A stretch of DNA of 64,000 bases from Anaerolineae bacterium (GTDB taxonomy: Bacteria; Chloroflexota; Anaerolineae; 4572-78; J111): contig JAKLJP010000011.1 in assembly GCA_023151115.1 (NCBI GenBank), positions 62,001-126,000 on the forward strand. The letters are read 5' to 3'. Position numbers and translations under genes: made by a program. The notes below the pieces were generated by a model. That model did not search any database and had not been told where the DNA came from. It was given only the letters and a program-made list of their open reading frames with translations. Shown in pieces: positions 42,569 to 51,483 of the stretch; the first letter of the stretch is position 1, and the number at the start of each line of letters is the position of its first letter.

Positions 42569-43852
42569 ATGTATCAAGCGCACACCTTAGAAAATGGTTT
42601 AAGAGTTTACCTTATCCCCGTACCTGTCTTTCAATCGGTAAGCATCGGCGTTTTTGTCCGAGTTGGCTCCCGCTACGAGCGCCAGGCCGAAGCAGGCGTC
42701 TCTCATTTTATTGAGCACATGCTCTTTAAAGGCACCACCCGCCGGCCCAGCGCCCGCATTATCGCCGAAACGATTGAGGGTGTGGGCGGGCTCAGCAATG
42801 CTTACACCAGTCAGGAAGCGACGGTCTATTACGCCAAGGTGGCCTCTGCTCAAGCCAGCACTGCCCTCGACGTGCTGGCCGATCTGGTCAGACACCCCTT
42901 GTTTGACCCGGCTGAATTTGAAAAAGAGCGCTATGTGATTGGCGAAGAATTAAACATGATCTACGATTCGCCCGATAGCTGGGCCAATGTCCTGCTGGAT
43001 CAGGTATTGTGGCCCAACCACCCCCTGGGACACAACATCGTTGGTACGGCGGAGAGCCTGACTACTCTCAGTCGCGATGCTTTAACAGCCTACTTCGAAG
43101 CCGGCTATCATCCCCAAAATGCGCTGGTGGCGATTGGCGGCGCTTTTGACTCAGATAAAATTCTGGCTGAAGTGACGGCTCTGCTGGGCGATTGGCAGCC
43201 GGGGGATGTGCCCTCCTTCGAGCCGGTAGCGCCGCCGCAAACCCGGGCCCGCTGGCATGTTGAAGACCGGCCCATCGAACAAGGCCACCTCTGCCTGGCC
43301 CTGCCCGGCCTATCCCGGCGCGACCCCGACCGCTACGCTTTGAGTGTGCTCAACACCGTTTTGGGCGAAGGTATGAGTTCGCGTCTTTTTCTCAACATCC
43401 GCGAGGAAAAGGGACTGGCCTATGCCGTAGACTCCAGCCTCAACCTGCTGCAAGATACCGGCTCGCTGGCTATTTACGCCGGAGTTGACCCCGACCGTGC
43501 CCCAGAAGCACTGCAAGCTATTTTGGACGAACTGGACCGCCTCCGCACCGAGCCGGTTCCTCCCGCCGAACTGCACAAAGTTAAGGAATATCTCAAGGGC
43601 CGGCTGGTTCTGGGGCTGGAGGACAGTTTTAGCCGGGCGGCCTGGGTGGCTTATCAGGCTCTATTTCTGGAGGATATCAAAAGCCCCGAAGAAGTTTTGC
43701 AAGCCTACAACGCGGTAACGGCTGAAGATGTTTTGGCCGTAGCCCAAAAAATCCTCAGCCCCAACGCTTATAACCTGGCCGTTGTCGGCCCCTTTGGCCA
43801 GGGTGAGGCATTGGGTCGACTGCTAGGCAACGCAGAATTTGTCATTCTCTAA
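42569..43852 (+). CDS. M16-family zinc peptidase
   Basis: 427 residues, the usual size of the bacterial two-subdomain unit. The inverted zinc motif HFIEH (HxxEH) is in GVSHFIEHMLFKGT, and the distal Glu is in the following EATVYY/EFEKERYVIGEEL region. GEGMSSRLFLNIREEKGLAY is the second-domain signature. It is probably a cytoplasmic processing peptidase (no signal peptide), related to mitochondrial processing peptidases. The target is unknown. The gene stands alone. Confidence 0.92.
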   Translation: MYQAHTLENGLRVYLIPVPVFQSVSIGVFVRVGSRYERQAEAGVSHFIEHMLFKGTTRRPSARIIAETIEGVGGLSNAYTSQEATVYYAKVASAQASTALDVLADLVRHPLFDPAEFEKERYVIGEELNMIYDSPDSWANVLLDQVLWPNHPLGHNIVGTAESLTTLSRDALTAYFEAGYHPQNALVAIGGAFDSDKILAEVTALLGDWQPGDVPSFEPVAPPQTRARWHVEDRPIEQGHLCLALPGLSRRDPDRYALSVLNTVLGEGMSSRLFLNIREEKGLAYAVDSSLNLLQDTGSLAIYAGVDPDRAPEALQAILDELDRLRTEPVPPAELHKVKEYLKGRLVLGLEDSFSRAAWVAYQALFLEDIKSPEEVLQAYNAVTAEDVLAVAQKILSPNAYNLAVVGPFGQGEALGRLLGNAEFVIL

Positions 43853-43945
43853 ATCAAAATAACTTGCAGAAATGACTTTGTTCTGCTATCCTCTCTGCTA
43901 CAATTTTCCCGCAGCTTGATACCGTCTGCCAAAAGGTGAGCGTGC

Positions 43946-44248
43946 ATGGTTAAGATACTGATGAGTTGGGATATTAAGCCAGGTTCCGAAAGCGAATATT
44001 TTGAGTTTATTGTCCGCGAATTTGCACCGGGGATTATGAAGTTGGGCGTTCAGCCTACCGAAGCCTGGTATACCGTTTTTGGCGAAGGCCCGCAAATTCT
44101 CACCGGCTGCGTGGCCGAAGACCTGCCCACCATGCAATCTGTCCTGGGCAGTCACGACTGGCAGAAGTTGCAAAAAAAACTTTTTGAGTACGTCACCAAT
44201 TTTAATTTCAAAATTGTCCGGGCCACCAGCCGTTTCCAACTGCTGTAA
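43946..44248 (+). CDS. Small alpha/beta (ferredoxin-like) protein
   Basis: 100 residues: MVKILMSWDIKPGSESEYFE, FAPGIMKLGVQPTEAW, GEGPQILTGCVAEDLPTMQ and a charged C-terminus. The pattern of beta-alpha-beta with an E-Y-F-x-F helix resembles the NIPSNAP/dimeric alpha-beta barrel families. No catalytic residue is clear. It is flanked by repeats and is monocistronic. Confidence 0.65.
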   Translation: MVKILMSWDIKPGSESEYFEFIVREFAPGIMKLGVQPTEAWYTVFGEGPQILTGCVAEDLPTMQSVLGSHDWQKLQKKLFEYVTNFNFKIVRATSRFQLL

Positions 44249-44251
44249 TTT

Positions 44252-44278
44252 GTAGGACAAGCTGTCAGCTTGTCCTAC
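44252..44278. repeat. Perfect palindrome GTAGGACAAGCTG-t-CAGCTTGTCCTAC
   Basis: A 13-bp perfect inverted repeat with a single central base, 4 bp after the small protein stop. It has the same AAGCTn-like centre as the elements at 1306 and 53884. Such a palindrome may be a dispersed repeat rather than an RNA terminator. Confidence 0.75.
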
Positions 44279-44291
44279 CTGGCTAACCTTC

Positions 44292-44325
44292 AAAAGCGGT
44301 CGCAACTCCTTGCGCCGCTTTTTGC
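44292..44325 (+). terminator. Terminator of the small alpha/beta protein gene
   Basis: AAAAGCGGTCGCAA-ctcc-TTGCGCCGCTTTTTGC gives a stem with a TTTTT run. Confidence 0.7.
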
Positions 44326-44380
44326 TTTAAAGTTCGGATGATGCTTGCATCTGTCTCATTTTATGTCATAATAGAAAAGA

Positions 44381-44455
44381 TGACGCGATGAGGCGAGGAT
44401 ACGAGGATGCGAAGCATTTTCTCGCCCCATCGCCTCACGATTCATCGCATCCTTA
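44381..44455. repeat. Tandem-word hairpin (GCGATGAGGCGAG type)
   Basis: GCGATGAGGCGAG at 44385-44397 faces CTCGCCCCATCGC at 44421-44433 with one mismatch, and the surroundings repeat GAGGAT/GATGCGA words. It is related in wording to the hairpin at 2569-2626. It ends just before the ribosome site of the GH/SpoIID gene. Confidence 0.7.
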
Positions 44456-44470
44456 TTTAAGGAGTCCCCT

Positions 44471-47143
44471 ATGCGTCGGCCTGGTTTGTGGCTCACCAAT
44501 GGTCATCCCGGCAATCCTGCCCAAATGCTGAGTTGGCGTCCCGGCGCACTGACCTGCTTTTACGATTATCTGGGGGTGAATGGCGTTTTTGGTTACAAAG
44601 CCGCTAACCCTGCTGTCCCCATCATTGTCCGCTTTCAACACCCCTTTCAATGGCAGCAAGACCCGGTCGGTTATGCCAAACGATTGGGCGAACAGGTCGC
44701 CAGCAAATGGAACGACATGAAGGTGCTCGACCCCTATGTATACTTTGCCAATGAGATGAACCTGCACTACGAAAACGGCGACCAGAATCCGGGGGCACAA
44801 GCCCGCTACACCAGCCCAGAATTTTATCAAAAGTATGCCCAGTGGGTGCGGATGACTGCCGATGTTATCAAAAGCCGCGTGCCCGAAATGAAGTTGGTCA
44901 CGCCGCCTTTTGCCTTTGGCCACCACGAAGACGGCTCGCCCGACGACAACGGCCAGCCTACCGAAGGTTGGGCCGGCTTTGATTATCTGTATGAAACTGT
45001 GCGCGATTACTTTGATAACATCATCTGCTTCCATTCTTATTGGGGCCACGCTGGCGGCTCCGAGCGCACCTGGCTGTATGACCCGGTTCTGTCCTCCTGG
45101 TACGCCTTTCGCTGGCGGCGCGTGCTGAAGCTGTTTGAAACCCGCTACCAGCTCCAGGCCAGAGTGATTATTGACGAGGCCGGCAACTTTGGCGCGGCTG
45201 ACCCCGATTTTACCGACCAGATTATATACCACGCCCAGCAGTGCCTGAGCGACCCCCGTGTGATTGCCGTGACCTACTTTTTGTGGCTCGACCCGACCAA
45301 CAGCCCCGGCAATATTGCCAACTCCTGGGCGCAGCGGGTGCGTAACCTGCCGGACCACCTGGCCCGACTGGCCGCGATGCCCGATGTGCCTATTATCGGT
45401 GAACCTGTGGAAGAACCCCTGGTAGCAGAACCAATGGTGCGTCTGCTGTTGGATGATGGCAGTGTGCAAACCATGCCGCTGGAAGAATACCTGCGGGCCG
45501 TTGTCCCCGCCGAGATGCCGGCCCTCTGGCCTGCCGAGGCCGTCAAGGCTCAGGCCATTGCCGCCCGCAGCTACACCCAATACGCCATCGAGCACCCCCG
45601 CCACCCCAACGCCGACATCTGCACCAAGCCGGCCCACTGCCAGAATTACGACCCGACCAAAATCCACCCCAAATCCGATGAGGCGATTCAACTGACCAAA
45701 CATATCATCGCCCGCTCCAACGGTCAGACCATTACCGGGGTTTTTTCGGCCAACTGCGGCGGTCACACCCGAAACAATGAAGATGTTTTTCGGGGTGCGC
45801 CCGTGCCTTACCTGCGCGGCGTTCCCTGCCCCGACCCCGGCCCCAAAAATGGGCATGGCGTCGGGTTGTGCCAGCATGGAGCGCGCGCCCTGGCCAGCCA
45901 GGGCCAATCCTACGAGGCCATTATCAAGCACTATTACACCGGCGTCACCCTCGGACCCATCACCCCGGCTCAACCGGGTGCGCTTGCCGGCCTGGTTGCC
46001 GACCACACCGGCCGGCCCGTAGCCAATGTGCGGGTCGTGCTGGCCGGCGCGGGGCAAACGCTGGAAACTTTCAGCCGCGCCGATGGTAGGTATCGTTTCG
46101 GCAGTCTGCCCGCCGGAATTTACAGCCTGGAACTGCCCGCTTATGGCCTCAAGCAAAGTAATGTGGCGGTCGCCAGCGGCCAGGAGTTGACGGTCAATCT
46201 GGTCCTACCCGCCCCCGTCCGTCCGACCATCGTCGCCGATATTGTGCGCAGCGCGGGTCTGCCTCTGTTGGTGGGCGATTGGGGCAAAGCCAACGTTTCC
46301 ATCCGCATCACGCCTCCCGGCGGCGCGCCGGTGGTGATTGTCTCCGGCAGCAAGCCGGAGTACGGCTCCGGTGGTTTTGAAATCTACGCCACCCAAATCG
46401 GGACGTATGTGCTGGAAATGGAGGGCTATCGCTTCGACATCCCCATGACCGGCCAGTTTACCCGGCTGGTCTTTCGCCAGGCAGGCCCGGCCCGACCCAG
46501 CGGCATTATCGAAGGGGTACTGCGCGATCACCAGAACCGGCCCGTCGCCGATTGGTTTGTCCACCTGAGCGGCAGCGGGGTCAATTTGACCGCCACCACC
46601 AATGCCCAGGGCAGCTTTGCCTTTGCCAACCTGGGGGCCGGCAGTTATACCCTGACCGTCGCCGACAGCCCTATCAGCCAGACCGTCACCCACAACGGCC
46701 AGGAACGGGTCACGCTGGCCTTGCAGCTCCCGGCCCCGGTAGTGTCCGACGGTTGGCAGGTGGATTTGTCGCAGGGGGCGGGCCTGCCCTTGCTGGTGGG
46801 CGATATTGGGGTGTCCAACGGCGTGATTACCATCATCAGCCCCAGCGGGCGGCGGCAGCAGGTGACCAGCGGCAGCAAGCCGGAGTGGGGTATCGGCGGC
46901 TTTGAAGTTTACACCACCGAATTAGGCAACTACACCGTCGAGTTCTTTGGCCAGCGCTTCACCATCCCGGTGCAGGGCCAGTTTACCAAGGCTATTTTCC
47001 GTAAGGACACCAGTTCCACTGAACCCCAGGTGCGCCTGGTCTCGATGCTGCTCCCCCGCTCCCGCGCCGAAGCCCTGCGGGCCGAACTGGAAACGGATAT
47101 TGATACAAAGGGATTGTTTACGGTGCAGGTGGTATCCTCATAA
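44471..47143 (+). CDS. GH-like TIM barrel fused to SpoIID/LytB and carboxypeptidase-regulatory modules
   Basis: 890 residues; AAGGAG precedes the ATG. Residues ~1-315 look like a glycoside hydrolase clan-A barrel with candidate catalytic Glu in YFANEMNLHYENG and in IIDEAGNFG. Residues ~325-500 are a SpoIID domain (MPLEEYLRAVVPAEMPA, KAQAIAARSY, NGHGVGLCQHGA), a lytic-transglycosylase-type module. Then comes a doubled unit: a CarboxypepD_reg-like domain followed by an unrecognised ~85-residue beta module (SAGLPLLVGDWG and GAGLPLLVGDIG; SGSKPEYG and SGSKPEWG). No signal peptide is seen, which is odd for a wall enzyme. It is probably active on glycans. Confidence 0.85.
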   Translation: MRRPGLWLTNGHPGNPAQMLSWRPGALTCFYDYLGVNGVFGYKAANPAVPIIVRFQHPFQWQQDPVGYAKRLGEQVASKWNDMKVLDPYVYFANEMNLHYENGDQNPGAQARYTSPEFYQKYAQWVRMTADVIKSRVPEMKLVTPPFAFGHHEDGSPDDNGQPTEGWAGFDYLYETVRDYFDNIICFHSYWGHAGGSERTWLYDPVLSSWYAFRWRRVLKLFETRYQLQARVIIDEAGNFGAADPDFTDQIIYHAQQCLSDPRVIAVTYFLWLDPTNSPGNIANSWAQRVRNLPDHLARLAAMPDVPIIGEPVEEPLVAEPMVRLLLDDGSVQTMPLEEYLRAVVPAEMPALWPAEAVKAQAIAARSYTQYAIEHPRHPNADICTKPAHCQNYDPTKIHPKSDEAIQLTKHIIARSNGQTITGVFSANCGGHTRNNEDVFRGAPVPYLRGVPCPDPGPKNGHGVGLCQHGARALASQGQSYEAIIKHYYTGVTLGPITPAQPGALAGLVADHTGRPVANVRVVLAGAGQTLETFSRADGRYRFGSLPAGIYSLELPAYGLKQSNVAVASGQELTVNLVLPAPVRPTIVADIVRSAGLPLLVGDWGKANVSIRITPPGGAPVVIVSGSKPEYGSGGFEIYATQIGTYVLEMEGYRFDIPMTGQFTRLVFRQAGPARPSGIIEGVLRDHQNRPVADWFVHLSGSGVNLTATTNAQGSFAFANLGAGSYTLTVADSPISQTVTHNGQERVTLALQLPAPVVSDGWQVDLSQGAGLPLLVGDIGVSNGVITIISPSGRRQQVTSGSKPEWGIGGFEVYTTELGNYTVEFFGQRFTIPVQGQFTKAIFRKDTSSTEPQVRLVSMLLPRSRAEALRAELETDIDTKGLFTVQVVSS

Positions 47144-47241
47144 GTCCAAAAAATAGTTATCAAACAAAAACACAATATAGGCATATTCATCTTCCTGCTC
47201 AACATCAGTTATCCCTTTTGGAGAAAGTACAACGACCCGCT

Positions 47242-47949
47242 ATGATTGACCGAAAGACCAAACAGTTTATCGCTATGCGTTATTGGTTGCTTGGTAGAAA
47301 TTATCATGAACATGCTGACCTTAAGATGACGACCGACAAATATACCAAACAATTTATAGCTATGCGTTACTGGCTGCTAGGCCGTAATTATTACCTGGCC
47401 CTGGATGCCCTGGAATATGCAGCCCAACTGCACACCGGCAAGCGCAAAGATGGCACTACCCAGGAGTATTTCCACCAATTGTCCATTGGGCGCTATGTTA
47501 AATCTATTGTAACCAGCCTAGAACATCCCGAAGAAACCTTAACCACCGTTTTTCTGCATGATGTACCCGAGGATTATGGCATTGGTTTTGAGGAAATCGA
47601 AGCCCGCTTTGGGGTGTTGGTGGCCCAGGCGGTTAATTTGATGACCAAAAAGTTTCGGGGTTATCGTAAATCGGATGCGGAGTACTATCGAGAAATTGCC
47701 GAGAACAAAATTGCCTCTGTTACCAAAGGTGCAGACCGCATCCACAATATTCAAACCATGATCGACGTTTTTACCTACGACAAACAAAAAGAGTACATCG
47801 AGGAAACCGAAACCTTTGTCATCCCGGCCCTCAAAGCCGCTCGTCGCCGCTTTCCCCGTCAGGAGCCGGCTTACGAAAATATCCAACATGTCCTTATCAG
47901 CCAGATTGAACTGCTCCGCGCGGTGCATAAAGCGCAAGTTGAAGCCTAA
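47242..47949 (+). CDS. HD-domain phosphohydrolase (RelA/SpoT-HD-like)
   Basis: 235 residues from the ATG at 47242; a second ATG at 47326 would give 207 residues, and neither has a good ribosome site. The HD core is readable: AAQLHTGKRKDG, VFLHDVPEDYG (the HD pair) and KGADRIHNIQTM. This is the ppGpp-hydrolase-like group. The first ~50 residues contain a duplication: TKQFIAMRYWLLGRNY appears twice (residues ~6-21 and ~34-49), with about 80% base identity. The first copy may be a non-coding relic ahead of the true start. Confidence 0.78.
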   Translation: MIDRKTKQFIAMRYWLLGRNYHEHADLKMTTDKYTKQFIAMRYWLLGRNYYLALDALEYAAQLHTGKRKDGTTQEYFHQLSIGRYVKSIVTSLEHPEETLTTVFLHDVPEDYGIGFEEIEARFGVLVAQAVNLMTKKFRGYRKSDAEYYREIAENKIASVTKGADRIHNIQTMIDVFTYDKQKEYIEETETFVIPALKAARRRFPRQEPAYENIQHVLISQIELLRAVHKAQVEA

Positions 47950-48016
47950 CGAAAACCAATTCTATCCTTTGGAGAATCTTTAAATCAAGTATAATTTACT
48001 TGGCGACAGGGAAATA

Positions 48017-48142
48017 AGGCAGTTCCAAAATTTAAATTAACCAAAACGTGTTGCGTCTCGCTTGCGTACCTGTGGCGGCGTGTTCCGTCTGCTTTACCTC
48101 ACGCAAGACGTATATTGAGTAATTATTTTCTTGGAGTTGCCT
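48017..48142. mobile_element. MITE-like element, copy A
   Basis: 126 bp bounded by AGGCAGTTCCAA at the left and TTGGAGTTGCCT at the right (12-bp terminal inverted repeats, two mismatches). The interior has CAAAACGTGTTGCGTCT and CACGCAAGACGT. The same ends and interior words occur at 55782-55888. No ORF. The rest of the 322-bp gap (47950-48271) holds a TATAAT at 47990-47995 and no gene. A frame starting in the right end at 48131 is not the real DUF433 start. Confidence 0.65.
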
Positions 48143-48271
48143 AAGTGGCAAATCGAGAACAAAACGAGCGAAAGTTTCCCCAATGGATCGATCTTCCCGA
48201 TGGTGGACGGTGTTATGGCGGGAAGTAAGTGGACATCGGGGTATTTAGGCTTCATTTTTGAGGAAATAACC

Positions 48272-48496
48272 ATGAATATTTTGCAACGCATTACTACAGA
48301 CCCGGCTGTTTGCGGCGGAAAACCTTGTATTCGGGGGTTGCGCTTTCCAGTGTCACGGTTGCTAGGGTTGTTGGCCGCCGGTGAAACCCCTGAAACCATC
48401 CTAAAATCTTATCCTTATCTGGAAAAGGAAGATATTCAAGAAGCGCTGCAATATGCTGCTTTTCTGGCCGACGAACAAATCATAGAGTTTGCCTGA
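48272..48496 (+). CDS. DUF433 antitoxin
   Basis: 74 residues from the ATG at 48272 with GAGGAAAT upstream. A longer frame starts inside the MITE-like repeat and is rejected. CGGKPCIRGLRFPVSRLLGL and the helix-turn-helix-like following part are the DUF433 signature (VapB-like antitoxins). Its TGA overlaps the ATG of the toxin gene by one base (ATGA), so the pair is translationally coupled. Confidence 0.9.
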   Translation: MNILQRITTDPAVCGGKPCIRGLRFPVSRLLGLLAAGETPETILKSYPYLEKEDIQEALQYAAFLADEQIIEFA

Positions 48497-48879
48497 TGAA
48501 ATTTCTGCTCGATATGCCGGTTTCATTGATGCTGTTCCAGGTACTTGAGAAATTTGGTCACGAGGGAGTTCATGCTTATCAAATCGGCAAAGACCGAGCC
48601 GCCGATAGTGAATTGTTAGAAATCGCTCGTGCGGAGAATCGAGTTGTTATTACTGCTGATTTAGATTTTCCTCGGCTTTTGGCTCTCAGTTCAGCCATTG
48701 GGCCAGGCTTAATTTTGTTTCGAGGTGGCCACTACTCGGATGCTGAAATGTGCCAGTTGTTAGAACGTATCTTAATACAAGTAAGGCCAGTAGATTTGGA
48801 AAGCTCTGTTTGTGTAGTAGATAAAAAACGCATCCGTCTAACTCAGTTGCCGTTAACTCGATCCTCTCATCAATCTTAG
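48496..48879 (+). CDS. DUF5615 PIN-like toxin
   Basis: 127 residues: MKFLLDMPVSLMLFQVLEKF, HAYQIG, ADSELLEIARAENRVVITADLDF. DUF5615 proteins are PIN-like nucleases paired with DUF433 antitoxins. D6 in LLDM and the D-x-D in TADLDF are candidate metal ligands. It probably cuts RNA and is neutralised by the preceding protein. Confidence 0.88.
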   Translation: MKFLLDMPVSLMLFQVLEKFGHEGVHAYQIGKDRAADSELLEIARAENRVVITADLDFPRLLALSSAIGPGLILFRGGHYSDAEMCQLLERILIQVRPVDLESSVCVVDKKRIRLTQLPLTRSSHQS

Positions 48880-48887
48880 CCTCTAAA

Positions 48888-50099
48888 ATGCTCCCTCTCT
48901 TTGACTTTTCCCCCCGCATCCTCAGTGTCAGCGCCGTTAATGCTTACATCCGGCGCAAGCTTGAGGCCGATTTGACCTTGCAAGACCTGTGGCTGGAAGG
49001 GGAAATCTCCAACTGGAAGCCGGCCTCGTCGGGCCATATCTATTTTACGCTCAAGGATGCGGTGGCCAGCTTGCGCTGCGTGGTCTGGCGCTCTCAGGCG
49101 GCGCTGCTCTCTTATCTGCCGCGGCGCGAGGGCGAGGCGGTGCTGGCCCACGGGCGGGTCTCGGTGTATGAGGCAGGAGGCAACTATCAGTTTTATGTGG
49201 ACGACCTGCAGCCCGCCGGACAGGGGGCATTGTACGCTCAGTTTGAACGGATCAAAGCCCGCCTGGCCGCCGAAGGTCTGTTTGAAGCTGACCTGAAACA
49301 GCCGCTGCCGCACTTTCCCCAAAAGATTGGAGTAGCGACTTCGCCCACCGGCGCGGCCCTGCGCGACATCCTCAACGTGCTGCGTCGCCGTTACCCTCTG
49401 GCCCAGGTTTTCCTGGCCCCGGCCCAGGTGCAGGGCGAAACCGCACCGCTCCAGCTTATCGCCGCGCTGGGGTTGCTCATCCGGCAAAAAGTGGATGTCA
49501 TTATTTTAGCCAGGGGCGGCGGCAGCCTGGAAGATTTGTGGGCCTTCAACGACGAAGCTCTGGCCCGCGCCATCGCCGCCTGTCCCATCCCGCTTATCAC
49601 CGGCATCGGCCACGAAACCGATTTTACCATCGCCGATTTTGTAGCCGACGTGCGCGCCCCCACGCCCTCCGCCGCCGCCGAATTAGCCACGCCCGACCGC
49701 CTTGAATTGAAGCGAACCCTGTACGACCAGCAGCTTACCCTGACCGGGGCCATGCAGGAGCAGATTAACTCGGCCCGCAGCGAGGTCAGCCGGCAGGCCT
49801 GGGCTTTGGCGCGGGTGTCGCCCCAGGCGGCGCTCGACAACTACCGCCAGCGGCTAGATACCCTGGCGGCCCGGTCGAGCCGAAGCTTGCAGCACCAGCT
49901 CTTGTTGCAGCAGGAACGGGTGAAAACTTTAGCGGCGCGGCTGGAAACGCTCAATCCCCAACAAACCCTGGCGCGGGGTTATGCTATTGTCCAGAAAGGC
50001 TCGCTGGTCATCACTCAAACCGCTCAGGTCAATCCGGGCGATGCGCTGGTGGTCAAAGTGAGCGATGGGGCGTTTGAAGTGAATGTGCGTGAAATGTGA
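48888..50099 (+). CDS. xseA: Exodeoxyribonuclease VII large subunit
   Basis: 403 residues. N-terminal OB fold (LTLQDLWLEGEISNWKPASSGHIYFTLKD), then the catalytic part with ARGGGSLEDLWAFNDEALA and GIGHETDFTIADFVADVRAPTPSAAAEL, then a coiled coil and the C-terminal QTLARGYAIVQ segment. Complete, of usual length. It degrades single-stranded DNA with XseB. Its partner xseB is 1.1 kb downstream, with an epimerase gene between them. Confidence 0.95.
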   Translation: MLPLFDFSPRILSVSAVNAYIRRKLEADLTLQDLWLEGEISNWKPASSGHIYFTLKDAVASLRCVVWRSQAALLSYLPRREGEAVLAHGRVSVYEAGGNYQFYVDDLQPAGQGALYAQFERIKARLAAEGLFEADLKQPLPHFPQKIGVATSPTGAALRDILNVLRRRYPLAQVFLAPAQVQGETAPLQLIAALGLLIRQKVDVIILARGGGSLEDLWAFNDEALARAIAACPIPLITGIGHETDFTIADFVADVRAPTPSAAAELATPDRLELKRTLYDQQLTLTGAMQEQINSARSEVSRQAWALARVSPQAALDNYRQRLDTLAARSSRSLQHQLLLQQERVKTLAARLETLNPQQTLARGYAIVQKGSLVITQTAQVNPGDALVVKVSDGAFEVNVREM

Positions 50100-50101
50100 A
50101 G

Positions 50102-50155
50102 CGTCTTGCGTGTTGCGTCTTGCGTAAATACACGGAAGACGCAACACGCAAGACG
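50102..50155. repeat. Tandem-word hairpin (GCGTCTTGCGT type)
   Basis: A 20-bp perfect inverted repeat: CGTCTTGCGTGTTGCGTCTT at 50102-50121 pairs with 50136-50155, with a 14-nt loop. The word TTGCGT recurs in the arm. It starts two bases after the xseA stop and ends before the epimerase ribosome site. The same word is inside the MITE-like elements. Confidence 0.85.
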
Positions 50156-50180
50156 GAATTATTATCTCGGAGAAATCATC

Positions 50181-51143
50181 TTGAAAATCCTCGTTACCGG
50201 CAGCAGCGGGCAGGTAGGAACCAATCTGTGCTTAGCCCTCCAGCAAAAAGGCCACACCGTTCTGGGTATTGATAAGCGGATCAACACCTGGACTAACCAA
50301 ATCCCTTTCCTCCAGGCCGATTTAAGCCAGAGTATGCCCACGCCCGCCGAGATTGCGGCGGCGGCCCCTCAATTTATTCAGCCTGACCTGGTGGCGCATC
50401 TGGCCGCCAACGCCAAGGTCCATGAATTGGTCCAGGATCCCCGCCGCGCCCACGAAAATACCACCATTACTTTCCACGTGCTGGAATATTGTCGCCGGCA
50501 GAAGCTGCCCATCATTTTCAGCAGTTCCAGGGAGGTTTATGGCCGGCCTAGCCCGCCGACCGTAGGTGAAGATACCACCGATGTGTTTCACATCCTCAGT
50601 CCTTATGCCGCCTACAAAATGGCCGACGAGATGTTGATTTACGCCTACGCCAACTGTTACAATTTGAAGTACCTGGTTTTTCGCCTGAGCAATGTCTATG
50701 GCCGCTATGATAACGACATCGAGCGGATGACGCGGGTGCTGCACATTTTTGTGAATCAGATTCGCCGCGGCCAGCCGGTGACGATTTTTGATCGGAGCAA
50801 AGTGATTGATTTTACCTATGTGGATGACTGCGTGAATGGTTTGCTGCTGGGCATCGAGAAGTTGGCCGCTGGTGAAGTGGTCAATGAAACCTTCAACCTT
50901 AGTTCCGGCAGCCCGGCTACCTTGGTCCAACTGGCCGAAACCATTGGTGCGGTCCTGGGCATCACCCCGACCATTCTTGACGAGCCAATTCAACCGGGCG
51001 AAATCAACTTCTATGTGGCCGACCTGACCAAAGCCAAAACGATCCTCGGCTATGAACCCCAAGTGTCATTTACTGAGGGGATCAGGCGCGCGGTCGAGTG
51101 GTCGCTGGAATGGGAAAAACGACCGCCAGCGACCGACCGCTGA
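50181..51143 (+). CDS. NAD-dependent epimerase/dehydratase (extended SDR)
   Basis: 320 residues from the TTG at 50181 (LKILVTGSSGQVGTNL), with CGGAGAAATCATC upstream; the longer frame starts in the repeat and is rejected. GxxGxxG reads GSSGQVG, the active-site Ser is in FSSSREVYG and YxxxK is YAAYK. YGRYDNDIERM and FTYVDD are typical of nucleotide-sugar epimerases such as UDP-glucose/galactose types. The exact sugar is uncertain. It is inserted between xseA and xseB on the same strand. Confidence 0.88.
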   Translation: MKILVTGSSGQVGTNLCLALQQKGHTVLGIDKRINTWTNQIPFLQADLSQSMPTPAEIAAAAPQFIQPDLVAHLAANAKVHELVQDPRRAHENTTITFHVLEYCRRQKLPIIFSSSREVYGRPSPPTVGEDTTDVFHILSPYAAYKMADEMLIYAYANCYNLKYLVFRLSNVYGRYDNDIERMTRVLHIFVNQIRRGQPVTIFDRSKVIDFTYVDDCVNGLLLGIEKLAAGEVVNETFNLSSGSPATLVQLAETIGAVLGITPTILDEPIQPGEINFYVADLTKAKTILGYEPQVSFTEGIRRAVEWSLEWEKRPPATDR

Positions 51144-51160
51144 CCGCCGCCCTCACCCAA

Positions 51161-51185
51161 ACCCTCCCCCTCCGAGGGGGAGGGT
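51161..51185. repeat. G/C hairpin ACCCTCCCCCTCCGAGGGGGAGGGT
   Basis: An 11-bp perfect stem with a 3-base centre. It lies 18 nt after the epimerase stop, 53 nt ahead of xseB. It may block read-through, or may be a dispersed repeat. Confidence 0.6.
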
Positions 51186-51238
51186 AGGGAGGGTGTCGGT
51201 CTCCGGTCATTCTATCAGCTTTATAGCAGGATAATCCT

Positions 51239-51472
51239 ATGAACAACAACCCGCCCCCGCTCGAAACCCTGAGCTTTGAACAAGCCTATCAAGAATTGGA
51301 AGAAACGGTACAGAAACTCGAAGCCGGTAATTTACCCCTGGAAGAGGCGCTAACCCTTTACCAGCGCGGCATGGCCCTGGCTCACTACTGCAACCAGCAA
51401 CTCGACAGCGCCGAACTGCGGATCAAAACGTTGACCCCTTCCGGGGAATTGGTGGATTTTGACGAGGTGTGA
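51239..51472 (+). CDS. xseB: Exodeoxyribonuclease VII small subunit
   Basis: 77 residues: LSFEQAYQELEETVQKLEAG, LPLEEALTLYQRGMALAHYC and a C-terminal LRIKTLTPSG. This is the helical XseB fold with its usual start. It binds XseA to form the active complex. Confidence 0.93.
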   Translation: MNNNPPPLETLSFEQAYQELEETVQKLEAGNLPLEEALTLYQRGMALAHYCNQQLDSAELRIKTLTPSGELVDFDEV

Positions 51473-51483
51473 AGGGTGAGGAA

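Noticed and set aside
44453..46156. 567-codon frame on the minus strand opposite the GH/SpoIID gene
   Set aside because: No domain or ribosome site; the plus strand carries clear catalytic and SpoIID motifs.
48131..48271. N-terminal extension of the DUF433 antitoxin
   Set aside because: It starts in the right end of the MITE-like element; the ATG at 48272 has a good ribosome site and gives the family length.
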